Below, piece by piece: positions 9,645 through 18,418 of a stretch of 64,000 bases of DNA. Source of the stretch: Robiginitomaculum sp. (GTDB lineage: Bacteria > Pseudomonadota > Alphaproteobacteria > Caulobacterales > Maricaulaceae). The DNA is taken from assembly GCA_002733805.1 (NCBI GenBank), contig NVXG01000032.1, forward strand, positions 40,041 to 104,040. Reading direction: 5' to 3'. The notes beneath the pieces were generated by a model, which worked only from the letters and a program-made list of their open reading frames with translations, was not told where the DNA came from and ran no database searches. Every line of letters begins with the position of its first letter. The first letter of the stretch is position 1. The position numbers were made by a program, and so were the translations under genes.

Positions 9645-11299
9645 CCCGCACATTACAATGGCCCAAAACCATAGCCCGAAAAGCGGTGGTCAATTTTGAA
9701 CCTTACAGCGCACGCGGCGGCATGAGCGGTGCGCTGCACCTTGATGCCAATGAATCACCGTGGGCACCGCCGCCAGTTACCAACACGGAAGATTTCAATC
9801 GATACCCGGAACAACAGCCCGCTGCGTTGCGGACCAGACTGGCTGACCTCTATGGGGTTAGGCCTGACCAAATCATGATCGGACGCGGTGCCGACGAAGC
9901 AATCGAAATTTTATTACGAACCTTTTGCGAAGCGACAAAAGACAGCATCCTAGTTTGTCCACCGACCTTTGGGTATTATCGCGCCTGCGCCGAATTGCAG
10001 GGGGCCGGCATCATCGAAGTCCCGTTGCAGGACAAATATACTTACGATCTTGAGAAGGTCTCACAAGCCATTCGGTCCGTCGGACCAAGCCTGAAAATTG
10101 TGTTTTTATGCACACCCAATAACCCAACGGGAAATTGCATCCAGCCAAGCACAATTGAAAAACTATGCGCTGATTTTCCGGAGACACTCATTGTGGTTGA
10201 TGAGGCCTATCAGGAGTTCTCGGATCAAAATAGTTTTGCCACGCAAATCGAACGCTTTACCAATTTGATTGTGCTTCGCACTTTGTCCAAGGCCTATGCT
10301 TTGGCGGGCGCACGGCTGGGCGTTGCCATCGCTGACCCGCGAATTGTGCAATTGATGTGCAAGGTGTTGCCGCCGTATCCCATTGCCCGGCCAGTGGAAA
10401 ATGCCGTGATGGCGGCCTTAACCCCCGCCGCAATGTCAATCTTCGATGCGCGGATGGATTTGTGGAAATCAGAAGTTAAACGAATGGCCGAAGCATTGCT
10501 TCGCTCCCCATTCGTGGAGAGCATTGCCCCATCACAGGCCAATTTCTTGTTGTTGAAAATAAAAGACAGCTCGTCCCTGTTACGCGAGCTTGGCAGGCGC
10601 CAGATCAAAATTCGGGACATGAGCAAAATTCTGCCCAACCACTTGCGGATTAGCATCGGCACGCCTCAAGAAAACGATATTGCCCTCGCTGCATTTGGCG
10701 TTGCGAATTGCGAGCAAATACCGGGCCGCATTGGCGAGGCACACCGAAAAACCGCTGAAACCGATATTGCGGTTCGGGTTGATCTGGATGATGCGTCGAA
10801 CACACAAATTCAGACCGGGATCGGATTTTACGATCACATGCTTGAAGCCTTAGCCAAACACGGAAAGTTCGGGCTGGTGCTCACTTGTCGGGGAGACCTA
10901 CACGTGGATGCCCACCACACCATTGAGGATTGTGCATTGGTATTGGGAACCGCTTTGAAAACCGCATTGGGCGACAAAGCCGGTATTGGTCGATTTGGCT
11001 TCACCCTACCAATGGATGAGTCACAGGCGCGCGTGGCAGTCGATCTTTCCGGGCGTGCTGCCATGACCTTTAGCGGTCAATTCCCAACCGATCAGGTTGG
11101 GGATTTCCCGGCTGAGATGTGCCCGCATTTTTTTGAAAGCCTGTCGCAGACGTTGGGCGCGGCCATCCAGATCGAAGTGGATGGAGACAATACGCACCAC
11201 ATGATTGAGGCCTGCTTCAAAGGACTAGCCAAATGTTTGTCCATGGCATTTGAGCGGGATCAATCTGGCGCCATTCCTTCCACCAAAGGCTCGTTGTAA
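9641..11299 (+). CDS. hisCB: Fused histidinol-phosphate aminotransferase and imidazoleglycerol-phosphate dehydratase
   Basis: A 552-residue two-domain protein. Residues 1 to about 355 are a HisC aminotransferase with LDANESPWAPP near the start, CTPNNPTGN, VVDEAYQEF and the PLP lysine K217 in RTLSKAYALAGARLG. Residues about 362-552 are a HisB dehydratase with both metal-binding histidine motifs (HHTIED at 425-430 and HHMIEA from 519) and the end IPSTKGSL. No stop or frameshift separates them. The two domains catalyse steps 7 and 6 of the pathway. Unlike E. coli HisB there is no histidinol-phosphate phosphatase domain, so that activity must be encoded elsewhere. Both halves appear catalytically complete. 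The stop overlaps the hisH start (TAATG). Confidence 0.93.
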   Translation: MTRTLQWPKTIARKAVVNFEPYSARGGMSGALHLDANESPWAPPPVTNTEDFNRYPEQQPAALRTRLADLYGVRPDQIMIGRGADEAIEILLRTFCEATKDSILVCPPTFGYYRACAELQGAGIIEVPLQDKYTYDLEKVSQAIRSVGPSLKIVFLCTPNNPTGNCIQPSTIEKLCADFPETLIVVDEAYQEFSDQNSFATQIERFTNLIVLRTLSKAYALAGARLGVAIADPRIVQLMCKVLPPYPIARPVENAVMAALTPAAMSIFDARMDLWKSEVKRMAEALLRSPFVESIAPSQANFLLLKIKDSSSLLRELGRRQIKIRDMSKILPNHLRISIGTPQENDIALAAFGVANCEQIPGRIGEAHRKTAETDIAVRVDLDDASNTQIQTGIGFYDHMLEALAKHGKFGLVLTCRGDLHVDAHHTIEDCALVLGTALKTALGDKAGIGRFGFTLPMDESQARVAVDLSGRAAMTFSGQFPTDQVGDFPAEMCPHFFESLSQTLGAAIQIEVDGDNTHHMIEACFKGLAKCLSMAFERDQSGAIPSTKGSL

Positions 11300-11892
11300 T
11301 GAGCGTGGTGATTGTCGATACAGGCTGCGCCAATTTGGCCTCGGTCGGGTTTGCCATCGAGCGTCTTGGCAGTTCCAACCTGATCACCCGCGATGTGGAA
11401 GTTATCCGCTCGGCAGAGCGTGTTTTGTTGCCCGGGGTCGGGGCCGCACCTTCTGCCATGCAAAACTTGCGAGAGTTTGGTCTGATCGACTGCTTGCAAG
11501 AACTGACCCAACCCGTGTTGGGCATTTGTCTTGGCATGCAAATCCTTTTCATGCGGTCTGAGGAAGGTGCTTGTGGTGGACTTGGTTTGATTAAGGGCAA
11601 TGTCACCCAGTTGGAGACCGCCCAATTTCCCAGCCCACACATGGGGTGGAACACCTTACATGATCTGGCTGATGACCCTCTGCTTCATGGCATTAATGAC
11701 GGTGATTATTCATATTTTGTCCATTCCTACGCAGTGCCGGTAAACCAATACACCTTGGCCAAAACGAACTATGGCACTCCGTTCAGCGCAATGGTTCGCA
11801 AAGAAAACATCTGGGGTTGTCAGTTCCACCCTGAGCGTTCCGGGCAAATCGGCGCACAGATTTTGGCCAACTTCCTGCAGGTGAGGTCATGA
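11299..11892 (+). CDS. hisH: Imidazole glycerol phosphate synthase, glutamine amidotransferase subunit
   Basis: A 197-residue class I glutaminase that supplies ammonia to HisF. Nucleophile C77 lies in LGICLGMQ, and the catalytic His-Glu pair in FHPERSG. Segments such as VDTGCANLASV, PHMGWN and YFVHSYAVPVN closely follow the enterobacterial protein. Its start overlaps the hisCB stop and its stop overlaps the hisA start. Confidence 0.96.
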   Translation: MSVVIVDTGCANLASVGFAIERLGSSNLITRDVEVIRSAERVLLPGVGAAPSAMQNLREFGLIDCLQELTQPVLGICLGMQILFMRSEEGACGGLGLIKGNVTQLETAQFPSPHMGWNTLHDLADDPLLHGINDGDYSYFVHSYAVPVNQYTLAKTNYGTPFSAMVRKENIWGCQFHPERSGQIGAQILANFLQVRS

Positions 11893-12614
11893 TATTTCCC
11901 GCCATAGATTTGATGGATGGTCGGTGCGTTCGACTGTTCCAAGGCGATTTTTCCCGACGCTCTGAATATGATATTTCACCGATTGCCATGGCCGAGCAGT
12001 TTGCCCGATCCGGGGCAGACTGGTTGCATGTTGTTGATTTGGACGGGGCCAGAAATCAGCAATCTGGCCAGTCAGAGCTGATCATCCAAATTGCCAAACA
12101 ATCGGGTTTGCAAGTGCAGACCGGAGGTGGACTTCGCGAATGGTCACAGGTTCAACACTTGCTGGACAATGGGATTTCCCGGGTGGTGATCGGATCGCTG
12201 GCTATTCGCGACCCGGATCGAATTGCCCGTTGGGCTGACAAATTGGAGTCAGAAAAACTGGTCTTGGCACTGGACGTTCATGTTGATTCAGATGGCACAC
12301 CTTGGCCGACATCCCACGGTTGGCAAAAGCGCTCAAAGCAAACATTGTGGCACGTAATGCAAAATTATCTGGACTTGGGCCTGCGTGATTTTCTGGTAAC
12401 CGACATTGCCAAAGATGGTGCCTTGCAAGGTGCCAATCTTGATCTGTATCGCGACATTATGCGCCGCTATCCGCTGGCTCATTTGATCACATCAGGTGGG
12501 GTCGGAAGTCTGGACGATGTTCGCGCCTTAAAAGCACTGACCCCAGCAGGAATTATCATTGGAAAAGCACTGTATGAAAACGAGTTTACTTTGGCTGAGG
12601 CCATCTCATGCTAG
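11889..12614 (+). CDS. hisA: ProFAR isomerase
   Basis: A 241-residue TIM-barrel isomerase (Amadori rearrangement of ProFAR to PRFAR). The first catalytic aspartate lies in [12 protein letters not shown] and the second in [11 protein letters not shown]; phosphate-binding glycines are in QTGGGLR and TSGGVGS. The start overlaps the hisH stop (ATGA), and its 3' end overlaps hisF by 7 bases. Confidence 0.96.
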   Translation: MIFPAIDLMDGRCVRLFQGDFSRRSEYDISPIAMAEQFARSGADWLHVVDLDGARNQQSGQSELIIQIAKQSGLQVQTGGGLREWSQVQHLLDNGISRVVIGSLAIRDPDRIARWADKLESEKLVLALDVHVDSDGTPWPTSHGWQKRSKQTLWHVMQNYLDLGLRDFLVTDIAKDGALQGANLDLYRDIMRRYPLAHLITSGGVGSLDDVRALKALTPAGIIIGKALYENEFTLAEAISC

Positions 12615-13375
12615 CCCGGCGCATCATTCCCTGCCTTGATGTGCGCGACGGCAAAGTTGTCAAAGGCGTGCAGTTTCGCAATCATGAGATTGTTGGCGAT
12701 ATCGTCGAACTGGCTCTGCGCTACCGCCAGGCCGGGGCTGACGAATTGGTGTTTTATGACATTACAGCCAGCGTGGATGGCCGCGCGGTACAATCTCATT
12801 GGATCCGAAAAGTTTCCGAAGTGCTGGACATCCCGTTTTGCGTAGCGGGAGGCATTACCAGCGTAGAGCTGGCCCGGGAACGCTTAGAGGCCGGAGCCGA
12901 CAAAATATCGATCAATACACCGGCCTTGCAACGACCGGAGCTGATCAATGAACTGGTCGCGGCCTTTGGTCGCCAATGCATTGTGGTCGGCATTGACAGT
13001 TTTGTCGATGACGCTGGGTTTTGGGTCAAATCCCATACGGGGGCCCCGGCACAAACCCGCGAAACCGGCCGGACAACCTTGGACTGGCTAGTGGAAGCTA
13101 CCAAGCGCGGCGCCGGCGAAATTGTCTTGAACTGCATGAACCAAGACGGGGTCAAAAATGGCTATGACCTGCCGCAGTTGATTGCGGCTCGAAAGGTATG
13201 CCCGGTACCGCTGATTGCATCGGGCGGAGCCGGTGAAATTTCCCATTTTGAGCAGGTGTTCAAACAGGCCAATGTAGATGGTGCCTTGGCCGCCAGCGTA
13301 TTTCACAAAAAGACCATTGCCATACCTGCACTAAAATCCCGGCTCAAAGCCACAGGAATAGAGGTTCGATTATGA
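12608..13375 (+). CDS. hisF: Imidazole glycerol phosphate synthase, cyclase subunit
   Basis: A 255-residue TIM-barrel cyclase that joins ammonia from HisH to PRFAR, giving IGP and AICAR. The catalytic aspartates are in [14 protein letters not shown] and GIDSF; VAGGITS and IASGGAGE are phosphate-binding loops. Length is standard. It overlaps both flanking genes, as expected of a tightly coupled operon. Confidence 0.97.
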   Translation: MLARRIIPCLDVRDGKVVKGVQFRNHEIVGDIVELALRYRQAGADELVFYDITASVDGRAVQSHWIRKVSEVLDIPFCVAGGITSVELARERLEAGADKISINTPALQRPELINELVAAFGRQCIVVGIDSFVDDAGFWVKSHTGAPAQTRETGRTTLDWLVEATKRGAGEIVLNCMNQDGVKNGYDLPQLIAARKVCPVPLIASGGAGEISHFEQVFKQANVDGALAASVFHKKTIAIPALKSRLKATGIEVRL

Positions 13376-13962
13376 ACATAGATTTTGAAAAAGGCGGCGG
13401 GTTGGTTCCCGCCATCGTGCAAGACGCGGATACCGATCAGATCTTGATGCTGGGCTATATGAACCACGAGGCGTTGGCTGCCACCCGAAAAACCGGGCTG
13501 GTCACTTTCTTTAGCCGCTCCCGGAAAACTCTTTGGTGCAAGGGCGAAACCTCAGGCAACACCCTCGCTTTGGTTGATATTGCCGTAGACTGCGATGCGG
13601 ACACTTTGCTGGTTCGCGCCAAGCCAAACGGTCCGACCTGTCACACTGGCACCATTTCATGCTTTGGCAATCAAGGCGCGACCGGCTTTGGCTGGCTGGC
13701 CAAGCTTACCCAAGTCATAGACGCTCGAAAAACTGCCGACCCAGCCAGCTCATATACTGCCAAATTGCTCAATGGCCCATTGGAGCGCTGCGCCCAAAAA
13801 GTGGGCGAAGAGGGCGTTGAGACGGTGATCGCCGCACTGGCTCAATCAAAACCAGAATTGATCAGCGAATCGGCTGACTTGCTGTATCATCTCATGGTGT
13901 TGCTGGCCGCCAAGGACTTGTCACTTGATGATGTGATCGCAGAATTACGAAATCGGGCCTGA
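13372..13962 (+). CDS. hisIE: Bifunctional phosphoribosyl-AMP cyclohydrolase / phosphoribosyl-ATP pyrophosphatase
   Basis: A 196-residue fusion of HisI (residues 1 to about 105) and HisE (about 110-196), which perform steps 3 and 2 of the pathway. HisI shows the metal-binding [20 protein letters not shown]; HisE shows [14 protein letters not shown] and a long helical C-terminus. Fused HisIE at the end of the operon matches the enterobacterial order. The start overlaps the hisF stop (ATGA). Confidence 0.96.
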   Translation: MNIDFEKGGGLVPAIVQDADTDQILMLGYMNHEALAATRKTGLVTFFSRSRKTLWCKGETSGNTLALVDIAVDCDADTLLVRAKPNGPTCHTGTISCFGNQGATGFGWLAKLTQVIDARKTADPASSYTAKLLNGPLERCAQKVGEEGVETVIAALAQSKPELISESADLLYHLMVLLAAKDLSLDDVIAELRNRA

Positions 13963-13976
13963 ATTTCTTCACTCCA

Positions 13977-14010
13977 TAAAAATGAGGGGACCGACAACCG
14001 ATCCCCTCAT
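13977..14010 (-). terminator. Rho-independent terminator, mainly for the leftward porin gene
   Basis: A perfect 9-bp stem, ATGAGGGGA at 13982-13990 with TCCCCTCAT at 14002-14010, around an 11-base loop. On the minus strand it is followed by four to five T residues, giving a standard terminator 27 bp beyond the porin stop. On the plus strand the following stretch is less T-rich, though it may also help end the his operon. Confidence 0.8.
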
Positions 14011-14036
14011 CTATTTGTTCTGAGGTGAATCCAGCC

Positions 14037-15281
14037 TTAAAATGCTGCACCCAGAGTAAACCAAATTTTCTGGGTATCCGTGGCAAAACCGTCGGCATTG
14101 TAATCAGCAAATTTCAAGCCGATCGAATAATGCTTCATGAATTTGGTCGATACTTGCAAATCAACTTCCGAGCCGTATGAACCGCCGGTGTCAGCTGAGA
14201 AATCATGATAAATCGCATCAAATTTCACACCCTTCATCGAACCGTCTTGCACTTTGTAAGACAATGAGCCGTAGAAATCTTCCAAGCCACCCGCCGGGGT
14301 GCCCAAGAACTTATCAGCCCAGCCATTGAACTTATGCAAAGTAGCCAATGGGGTCTGGAACGAAGCCACTCCACCATCACTACCCAGTTTTTCATATCCG
14401 ACTTTGCCAGTGAACCCATGGGCCGACAGCCCCAATGAGCCATGCAGATAATTCGTACTAAAATTGGTCGGATTACTGGCATTGTCCGTCTGGTTGGCGT
14501 ATTCGGCCTCATAGAGGAAGGTCAGATTACCGCCGTCAATTTTGTGTTTGCCATCAAAGCGCACACCGAATGTCTTGCTGGACAGACCAAAAACCGGCGC
14601 ATCATTCAGATCAATGATCAGAGCATAGGCCGTTACATTGCCAATTGGCAGTCCGCTGTATTTGGCATCCAGAATTATCGTGTTGGTATCCAGATCGCCA
14701 AACGGGTGATCATCACCAAAAATCCTGTTTACATTCCAGACATAGGCCGCAGTAAAGGTCAGGTCAGGGACCGATGTATTGATCAGGGCCGCCATGTCCC
14801 AAGTCTGGTCATTTTGGCGCCAACCCACGGTACCCACAAAGCGTTGGTTACCGATATTGTGAGCCACCCGACCCGCAATCAATGTGGTGTTGTCAAAGCC
14901 GGTAAAGGCGACATAGGCCTGATTGACTGCGGTAATTTCCGGATCAGCAATCACTGGAAACCTAGTCTTGCCGTTCACCGTGCTGTTAAATGCAGTGGCT
15001 CCGACATTGGTTACATTATCAAACTCAAGAACGCCGGAAAAACCTTTGAATACACCGGTTGAATACTTCAATTTGGTCCGCAAGGTTGACGCGAACGCAT
15101 CCTGTGCAAATCCGGCTTGATCGACATTTTCGGCCCGGTACCTGAAACTGACCGAGGCTTTGCCGCCGGTTATGGCTTCGGCCAACGTGCTGGCTTCTTC
15201 TGCGAATGAAGGGCTGGCTGCCGCCATCAGGGCGAATGAGGCGATACCAGCAAAAAGGCCAGACTTCGTGGGAGTACGCAT
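14037..15281 (-). CDS. Outer-membrane beta-barrel porin (alginate-export-like family)
   Basis: A 414-residue outer-membrane protein starting MRTPTKSGLFAG, with a signal peptide ending ASPSFAEE, alternating amphipathic strands throughout and a terminal phenylalanine (TLGAAF). The segment GNQRFVGTVGWRQNDQTWD resembles the signature of the AlgE-like alginate-export porin family. The ATG at 15281 is preceded by AGGAAA; 23 more in-frame codons upstream look non-coding. An FNR/DNR-type dyad lies 63-76 bp upstream of the start, so anaerobic expression with the nitrate genes is likely. Substrate unknown; nitrate or nitrite uptake is a guess from the shared regulatory site. Confidence 0.8.
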   Translation of the reverse strand: MRTPTKSGLFAGIASFALMAAASPSFAEEASTLAEAITGGKASVSFRYRAENVDQAGFAQDAFASTLRTKLKYSTGVFKGFSGVLEFDNVTNVGATAFNSTVNGKTRFPVIADPEITAVNQAYVAFTGFDNTTLIAGRVAHNIGNQRFVGTVGWRQNDQTWDMAALINTSVPDLTFTAAYVWNVNRIFGDDHPFGDLDTNTIILDAKYSGLPIGNVTAYALIIDLNDAPVFGLSSKTFGVRFDGKHKIDGGNLTFLYEAEYANQTDNASNPTNFSTNYLHGSLGLSAHGFTGKVGYEKLGSDGGVASFQTPLATLHKFNGWADKFLGTPAGGLEDFYGSLSYKVQDGSMKGVKFDAIYHDFSADTGGSYGSEVDLQVSTKFMKHYSIGLKFADYNADGFATDTQKIWFTLGAAF

Positions 15282-15343
15282 AACGAGATTTCCTATGCAA
15301 GATGAATGTTGCCCTTGGGTAAGGTGGGTTACACAGCAAAAAA

Positions 15344-15357
15344 TTGACATAGATCAA
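15344..15357 (-). promoter_or_regulatory. FNR/DNR-type binding site upstream of the porin gene
   Basis: The 14-bp dyad TTGACATAGATCAA fits the FNR/DNR consensus TTGAT-N4-ATCAA with one mismatch. It lies about 63 bp from the porin start codon, consistent with an activator site at a class II-type promoter. The same form recurs before the narK genes and nirS. Confidence 0.75.
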
Positions 15358-15479
15358 ACCAGCCGCTGACAAAAGGTCGCACGGCGGTAACGCCACACCA
15401 CGCACCGGTGCAGTTGGGAAAATTGGGGAAGAAGCGAGGCGTTGAACAACCGCGATCTGTTTCGTTTTTTTGAGTGATC

Positions 15480-15710
15480 AATCATCGCCCCGCACCTGCA
15501 TTTTAACATAGGGGTCATGGGAGCAAACTCCCGCACGAGACCACACTTCGCCACAGTCTTCAGCGGCTCGTTACTCCGCTGGTTTAGGTAACCGGCCACT
15601 GACCTCGTTAAGGGCCGTTCCGTAAATGCCTTCCCCGGATCAGGGCGCAAGTAGAATACATGGAGTGACGCGGGGTGGGATAAGTTTGTTGGTATCACAA
15701 CACTGTACTG
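15480..15710 (-). other. GC-rich, fold-prone intergenic stretch; possible structured RNA
   Basis: This 230-bp stretch between the porin and the DUF488 gene has no credible protein gene. Read on the minus strand it has an outer pairing CCCCGC with GCGGGG about 170 bases apart. Inside are several local hairpins: GGTT-acct-AAACC, AGCGG with CCGCT, and GGGAG-TTTG-CTCCC. I compared it from memory with tmRNA, RNase P RNA, 4.5S RNA and 5S rRNA and saw no diagnostic motif; a 6S-like RNA cannot be excluded. Confidence 0.3.
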
Positions 15711-15800
15711 GCCATCCGCTAGAATTTCGTTTCTGTGGTAACTTTAGACAGCCTTCATATATTCATACATAGTCTAGCAACTCAGATATTGGAGATTCGC

Positions 15801-16301
15801 ATGCTTAACACAATTGGATATGAAAAAGCGTCACCGCAAAATTTTCTTGGTACGCTCCAAAAAGCTAATATTGAAATTCTCATAGATATTCGGGATAGAG
15901 CGCAATCTAGGAGACCTGGTTTCTCAAAAACAGCCCTTTCTGAAAATTTGAAAAATGGTGGAATTGCATACTTGCACTTTAAGTCTCTAGGCGACCCAAA
16001 AGACGGTCGCGATGCTGCTCGTTCTGGTGATTTCGCTACATTTAGGAAAATTTATCGAGCCGTATTGAAGACGGACGAAGCCAAGTCTGCCATTGAGGAA
16101 ATTTCAGTTCTAGCCGCAAGTAAACGCATTTGCCTTATGTGTTATGAGCGAGATTTTACAACTTGCCACCGTAAGTTGGTTTCAGATATTTTAGAAACTA
16201 AACTTGGGTCAAAAGTTAGACATTTGGGAGTGCAATCCTTTGAACCGATTTTCGAGTCAAAACGACGAGTGTGTTATTCTAGTGAAGGCGCTGCCGCATA
16301 G
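15801..16301 (+). CDS. DUF488 family protein
   Basis: A 166-residue DUF488 protein. Diagnostic features are the start MLNTIGYEK, the arginine/serine segment IRDRAQSRRPGFS, and the C-terminal CLMCYERDFTTCHRKLVSDIL, which carries the family cysteines and histidine. Function is unknown for the family. The ATG at 15801 follows GGAG; the frame is open to 15735 but the extra residues are unlike the family. It overlaps the next gene, and both are AT-rich compared with the porin and nar genes, suggesting recent acquisition as a pair. Confidence 0.85.
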   Translation: MLNTIGYEKASPQNFLGTLQKANIEILIDIRDRAQSRRPGFSKTALSENLKNGGIAYLHFKSLGDPKDGRDAARSGDFATFRKIYRAVLKTDEAKSAIEEISVLAASKRICLMCYERDFTTCHRKLVSDILETKLGSKVRHLGVQSFEPIFESKRRVCYSSEGAAA

Positions 16302-17007
16302 AAGCAGTAACTACTACGAAACTGTGTGCTGCGCGGGAGTTGGCCGCGACGGCAAATGGAGACGGCAATATCCTGTGCCTTTTAGAATTTTGGACAATAA
16401 TCAAAAATTTGGTCGGTGGGATTGGGTAAAATACAAATTTACTACATCAAAAACTGACCCGCGAAAAGAAAGTCAAAAAGTTATTCCCGAATCTATTTTA
16501 CCTGCGGGAAAAATGAAATCTTCAGAACGAGTAAAGTTCATAAATCCATTGATAAGAGAAAACTTGGATGAGGCAAACAAGAAGGGAGAATCATTAGCAT
16601 TAATTCGCCCTGATGAAATTTTGTTTTCATGGAAACAAAAAACTGACCAAGAGTTGAGTGACGAAACGCAAAAACATGCTGAATTAGCAAACCAACTTTC
16701 TCTTTTTGACAAAAATGCAAAGCCATTAATACCTTGCCCATTCCTCTTTACGATTAAGTGGCACGCTAACAATGCGGTACACAACCACGTATGCGATGAC
16801 TGGGAAACGTCAACGGCCTTTTTTCGGCGGAAATCAGTAGAAGGGGAAGCTGCTGCGTTGTTATCCTTGAAGGAGACTTACGAAGAAGAGTATATAAAAA
16901 AAGGCCTGTGCTTAGCGTTTAGCACTCATTCTCGACGAAACCAGCAGTGGCTTTTAGTTGGCTTAATCAGACTAGATGCAAACCATCAAGATGATTTGTT
17001 TCTATGA
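16240..17007 (+). CDS. Unknown protein paired with DUF488 gene
   Basis: A protein of about 255 residues. I place the start at TTG 16240 because GGGAG lies about 10 bases upstream and the conserved-looking region VILVKALPHRSSNYYETVCCAG follows shortly (written here in part); this gives a 62-base overlap with the DUF488 gene in another frame. Notable features are ETVCCAGVGRDGKW, FGRWDWVKY, a lysine-rich middle, a cysteine/histidine cluster HNHVCDDWE, and a C-terminal QQWLLVGLIRLD. I recall similar proteins next to DUF488 genes but know no function. AT-rich codon use matches its partner. It ends 53 bp before the convergent narI end. Confidence 0.65.
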   Translation: MNRFSSQNDECVILVKALPHRSSNYYETVCCAGVGRDGKWRRQYPVPFRILDNNQKFGRWDWVKYKFTTSKTDPRKESQKVIPESILPAGKMKSSERVKFINPLIRENLDEANKKGESLALIRPDEILFSWKQKTDQELSDETQKHAELANQLSLFDKNAKPLIPCPFLFTIKWHANNAVHNHVCDDWETSTAFFRRKSVEGEAAALLSLKETYEEEYIKKGLCLAFSTHSRRNQQWLLVGLIRLDANHQDDLFL

Positions 17008-17017
17008 ATCTGATTAG

Positions 17018-17044
17018 AAAGGGAGGCATAGAATACCTCCCTTT
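17018..17044. terminator. Hairpin between convergent genes
   Basis: A perfect 9-bp stem, AAAGGGAGG with CCTCCCTTT, around a 9-base loop, lies between the plus-strand DUF488-partner gene and minus-strand narI. Only short T runs follow on either side, so it is a plausible bidirectional terminator of moderate strength. Confidence 0.6.
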
Positions 17045-17060
17045 CCCATATCACTTACCA

Positions 17061-17744
17061 TTACCCGCGTTTGCGAACGATCTGATAGCCAGAGCGCAGC
17101 AGATATTTGAACGGGGCGCTGACGATATGCACCAACCGAGTAAACGGGAAGAGCAAGAAGATAGTCAGGCCCAGCACAATGTGCAGCTTGAACACCAAAG
17201 CTTCTTCCATGATAAACTCAGCAGCACCCGGCCTAAACGTAACAATATGTTGCGCCCATTCGGCCAACGCAATCATCGAGGAACCATCCAGATGTTTGGC
17301 GCTTTGCGGGATGGTCATCAAGCCCAATACCAATTGCACAAACAAGATCAGCAAGATCGCCATGTCCATAAACTTGGTGGTGGCTCGCACCCGGTCCTGC
17401 GTTGTTCGCCGCCAAATCAAAATACCCATACCAAGGAAGCACATGGTGCCAAAAATACCGCCTGCCGTCATGGCCAAAAGCTGTTTTTGCCCGGATGTGA
17501 TAAACGGTTCATAGAGCCAATGCGGGGTCAGCAATCCGACCAAATGACCGAAAAACAACAATAATATCCCAACATGGAATAAATTACTGCCCAGACGTAA
17601 GCCCTTGGAATGCAGCAGTTGTGAACTATCGGCTTTCCACGAATATGGGTTTTGATCATAGCGCAAAATGGACCCCAAAATCATCACCAGAATAGCAATA
17701 TAGGGATAAATGCCAAACAAAAATCCATTGAGATGTTCAGCCAT
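17061..17744 (-). CDS. narI: Respiratory nitrate reductase gamma subunit (cytochrome b)
   Basis: A 227-residue membrane protein with five hydrophobic segments that carries two b hemes and passes electrons from quinol to NarH. Conserved histidines are visible in LFHVGILLLFFGHLVG and in the C-terminal KLHIVLGLTIFLLFPFTRLVHI (cited in part). Last gene of the narGHJI operon; its start overlaps the narJ stop (TAATG). Confidence 0.95.
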   Translation of the reverse strand: MAEHLNGFLFGIYPYIAILVMILGSILRYDQNPYSWKADSSQLLHSKGLRLGSNLFHVGILLLFFGHLVGLLTPHWLYEPFITSGQKQLLAMTAGGIFGTMCFLGMGILIWRRTTQDRVRATTKFMDMAILLILFVQLVLGLMTIPQSAKHLDGSSMIALAEWAQHIVTFRPGAAEFIMEEALVFKLHIVLGLTIFLLFPFTRLVHIVSAPFKYLLRSGYQIVRKRG

Positions 17745-18418
17745 TACATGCCTCCATTGAGTTGCGGGCTTGGGGTTTCATCCGGGTCGCACGTGCCGCA
17801 ATCCGGAGCGCCGGTAAACGCCTCCGGCTCTTTCCACTGCTCGTCCAGTTCATCCAAACTCTTGATATCCGGTAATGCCGCATCAGCGGCTTTTTGGATA
17901 TCTGCCTTGCTTATGTTTGCCCCGGAAAGGGTGACTATGGCGTTCATTATATGCGCGTAGCCAGATTTTTGACGTTTCAGTTTTTCACCGATCGTCGCAA
18001 TCACTGGCGCGGCCTGTTCGAGAAGGTCGAGGCCTTCATCCGCACCAGTGATCGAGATAAATTCCAGCATGAGCGGCAAATAATCCGGCAATTCGCCGGT
18101 ACCAATTTCAATACCCTTGGTTTTATACCGCTCGGCCAGCTCAATCATGGCCTGACCGCGAAAGCGGCTTTCGCCATGCACATGTTCAAACAGGTGCAGG
18201 CAATGGGCCCGCCCCCGGTCAAACAAGTCTACATATTGTTCTTGGGCCAGAATTATATCCATGGCGGCAAATTCATCCATAAACCCAAGCAGGTTTTTCA
18301 ATGGCTTGCCCTTGAGTAGACCTTCGTCGGTAAGAGCTGTTTTCAACTCACCCATATGGGTTTGTAGTTCGGCCTCTGGATAGGCCAAAAGATGGGCCAG
18401 CACGCGAAAACTTCTCAT
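17744..18418 (-). CDS. narJ: Nitrate reductase assembly chaperone
   Basis: A 224-residue cytosolic chaperone required for molybdenum cofactor insertion into NarG and membrane attachment of NarGH. Typical features are the start FRVLAHLLAYPEAEL, the conserved YVDLFDRGRAHCLHLFEHVHGESR (cited in part), and the central DYLPLMLEF. The acidic tail DCGTCDPDETP is common in this family. Overlaps narH by 4 bases and narI by 1. Confidence 0.95.
   Translation of the reverse strand: MRSFRVLAHLLAYPEAELQTHMGELKTALTDEGLLKGKPLKNLLGFMDEFAAMDIILAQEQYVDLFDRGRAHCLHLFEHVHGESRFRGQAMIELAERYKTKGIEIGTGELPDYLPLMLEFISITGADEGLDLLEQAAPVIATIGEKLKRQKSGYAHIMNAIVTLSGANISKADIQKAADAALPDIKSLDELDEQWKEPEAFTGAPDCGTCDPDETPSPQLNGGM

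Noticed and set aside
15354..15698. Minus-strand 114-residue open frame
   Set aside because: No ribosome site, odd composition, and it runs through the fold-prone region and the FNR box; more likely a by-product of a structured stretch.
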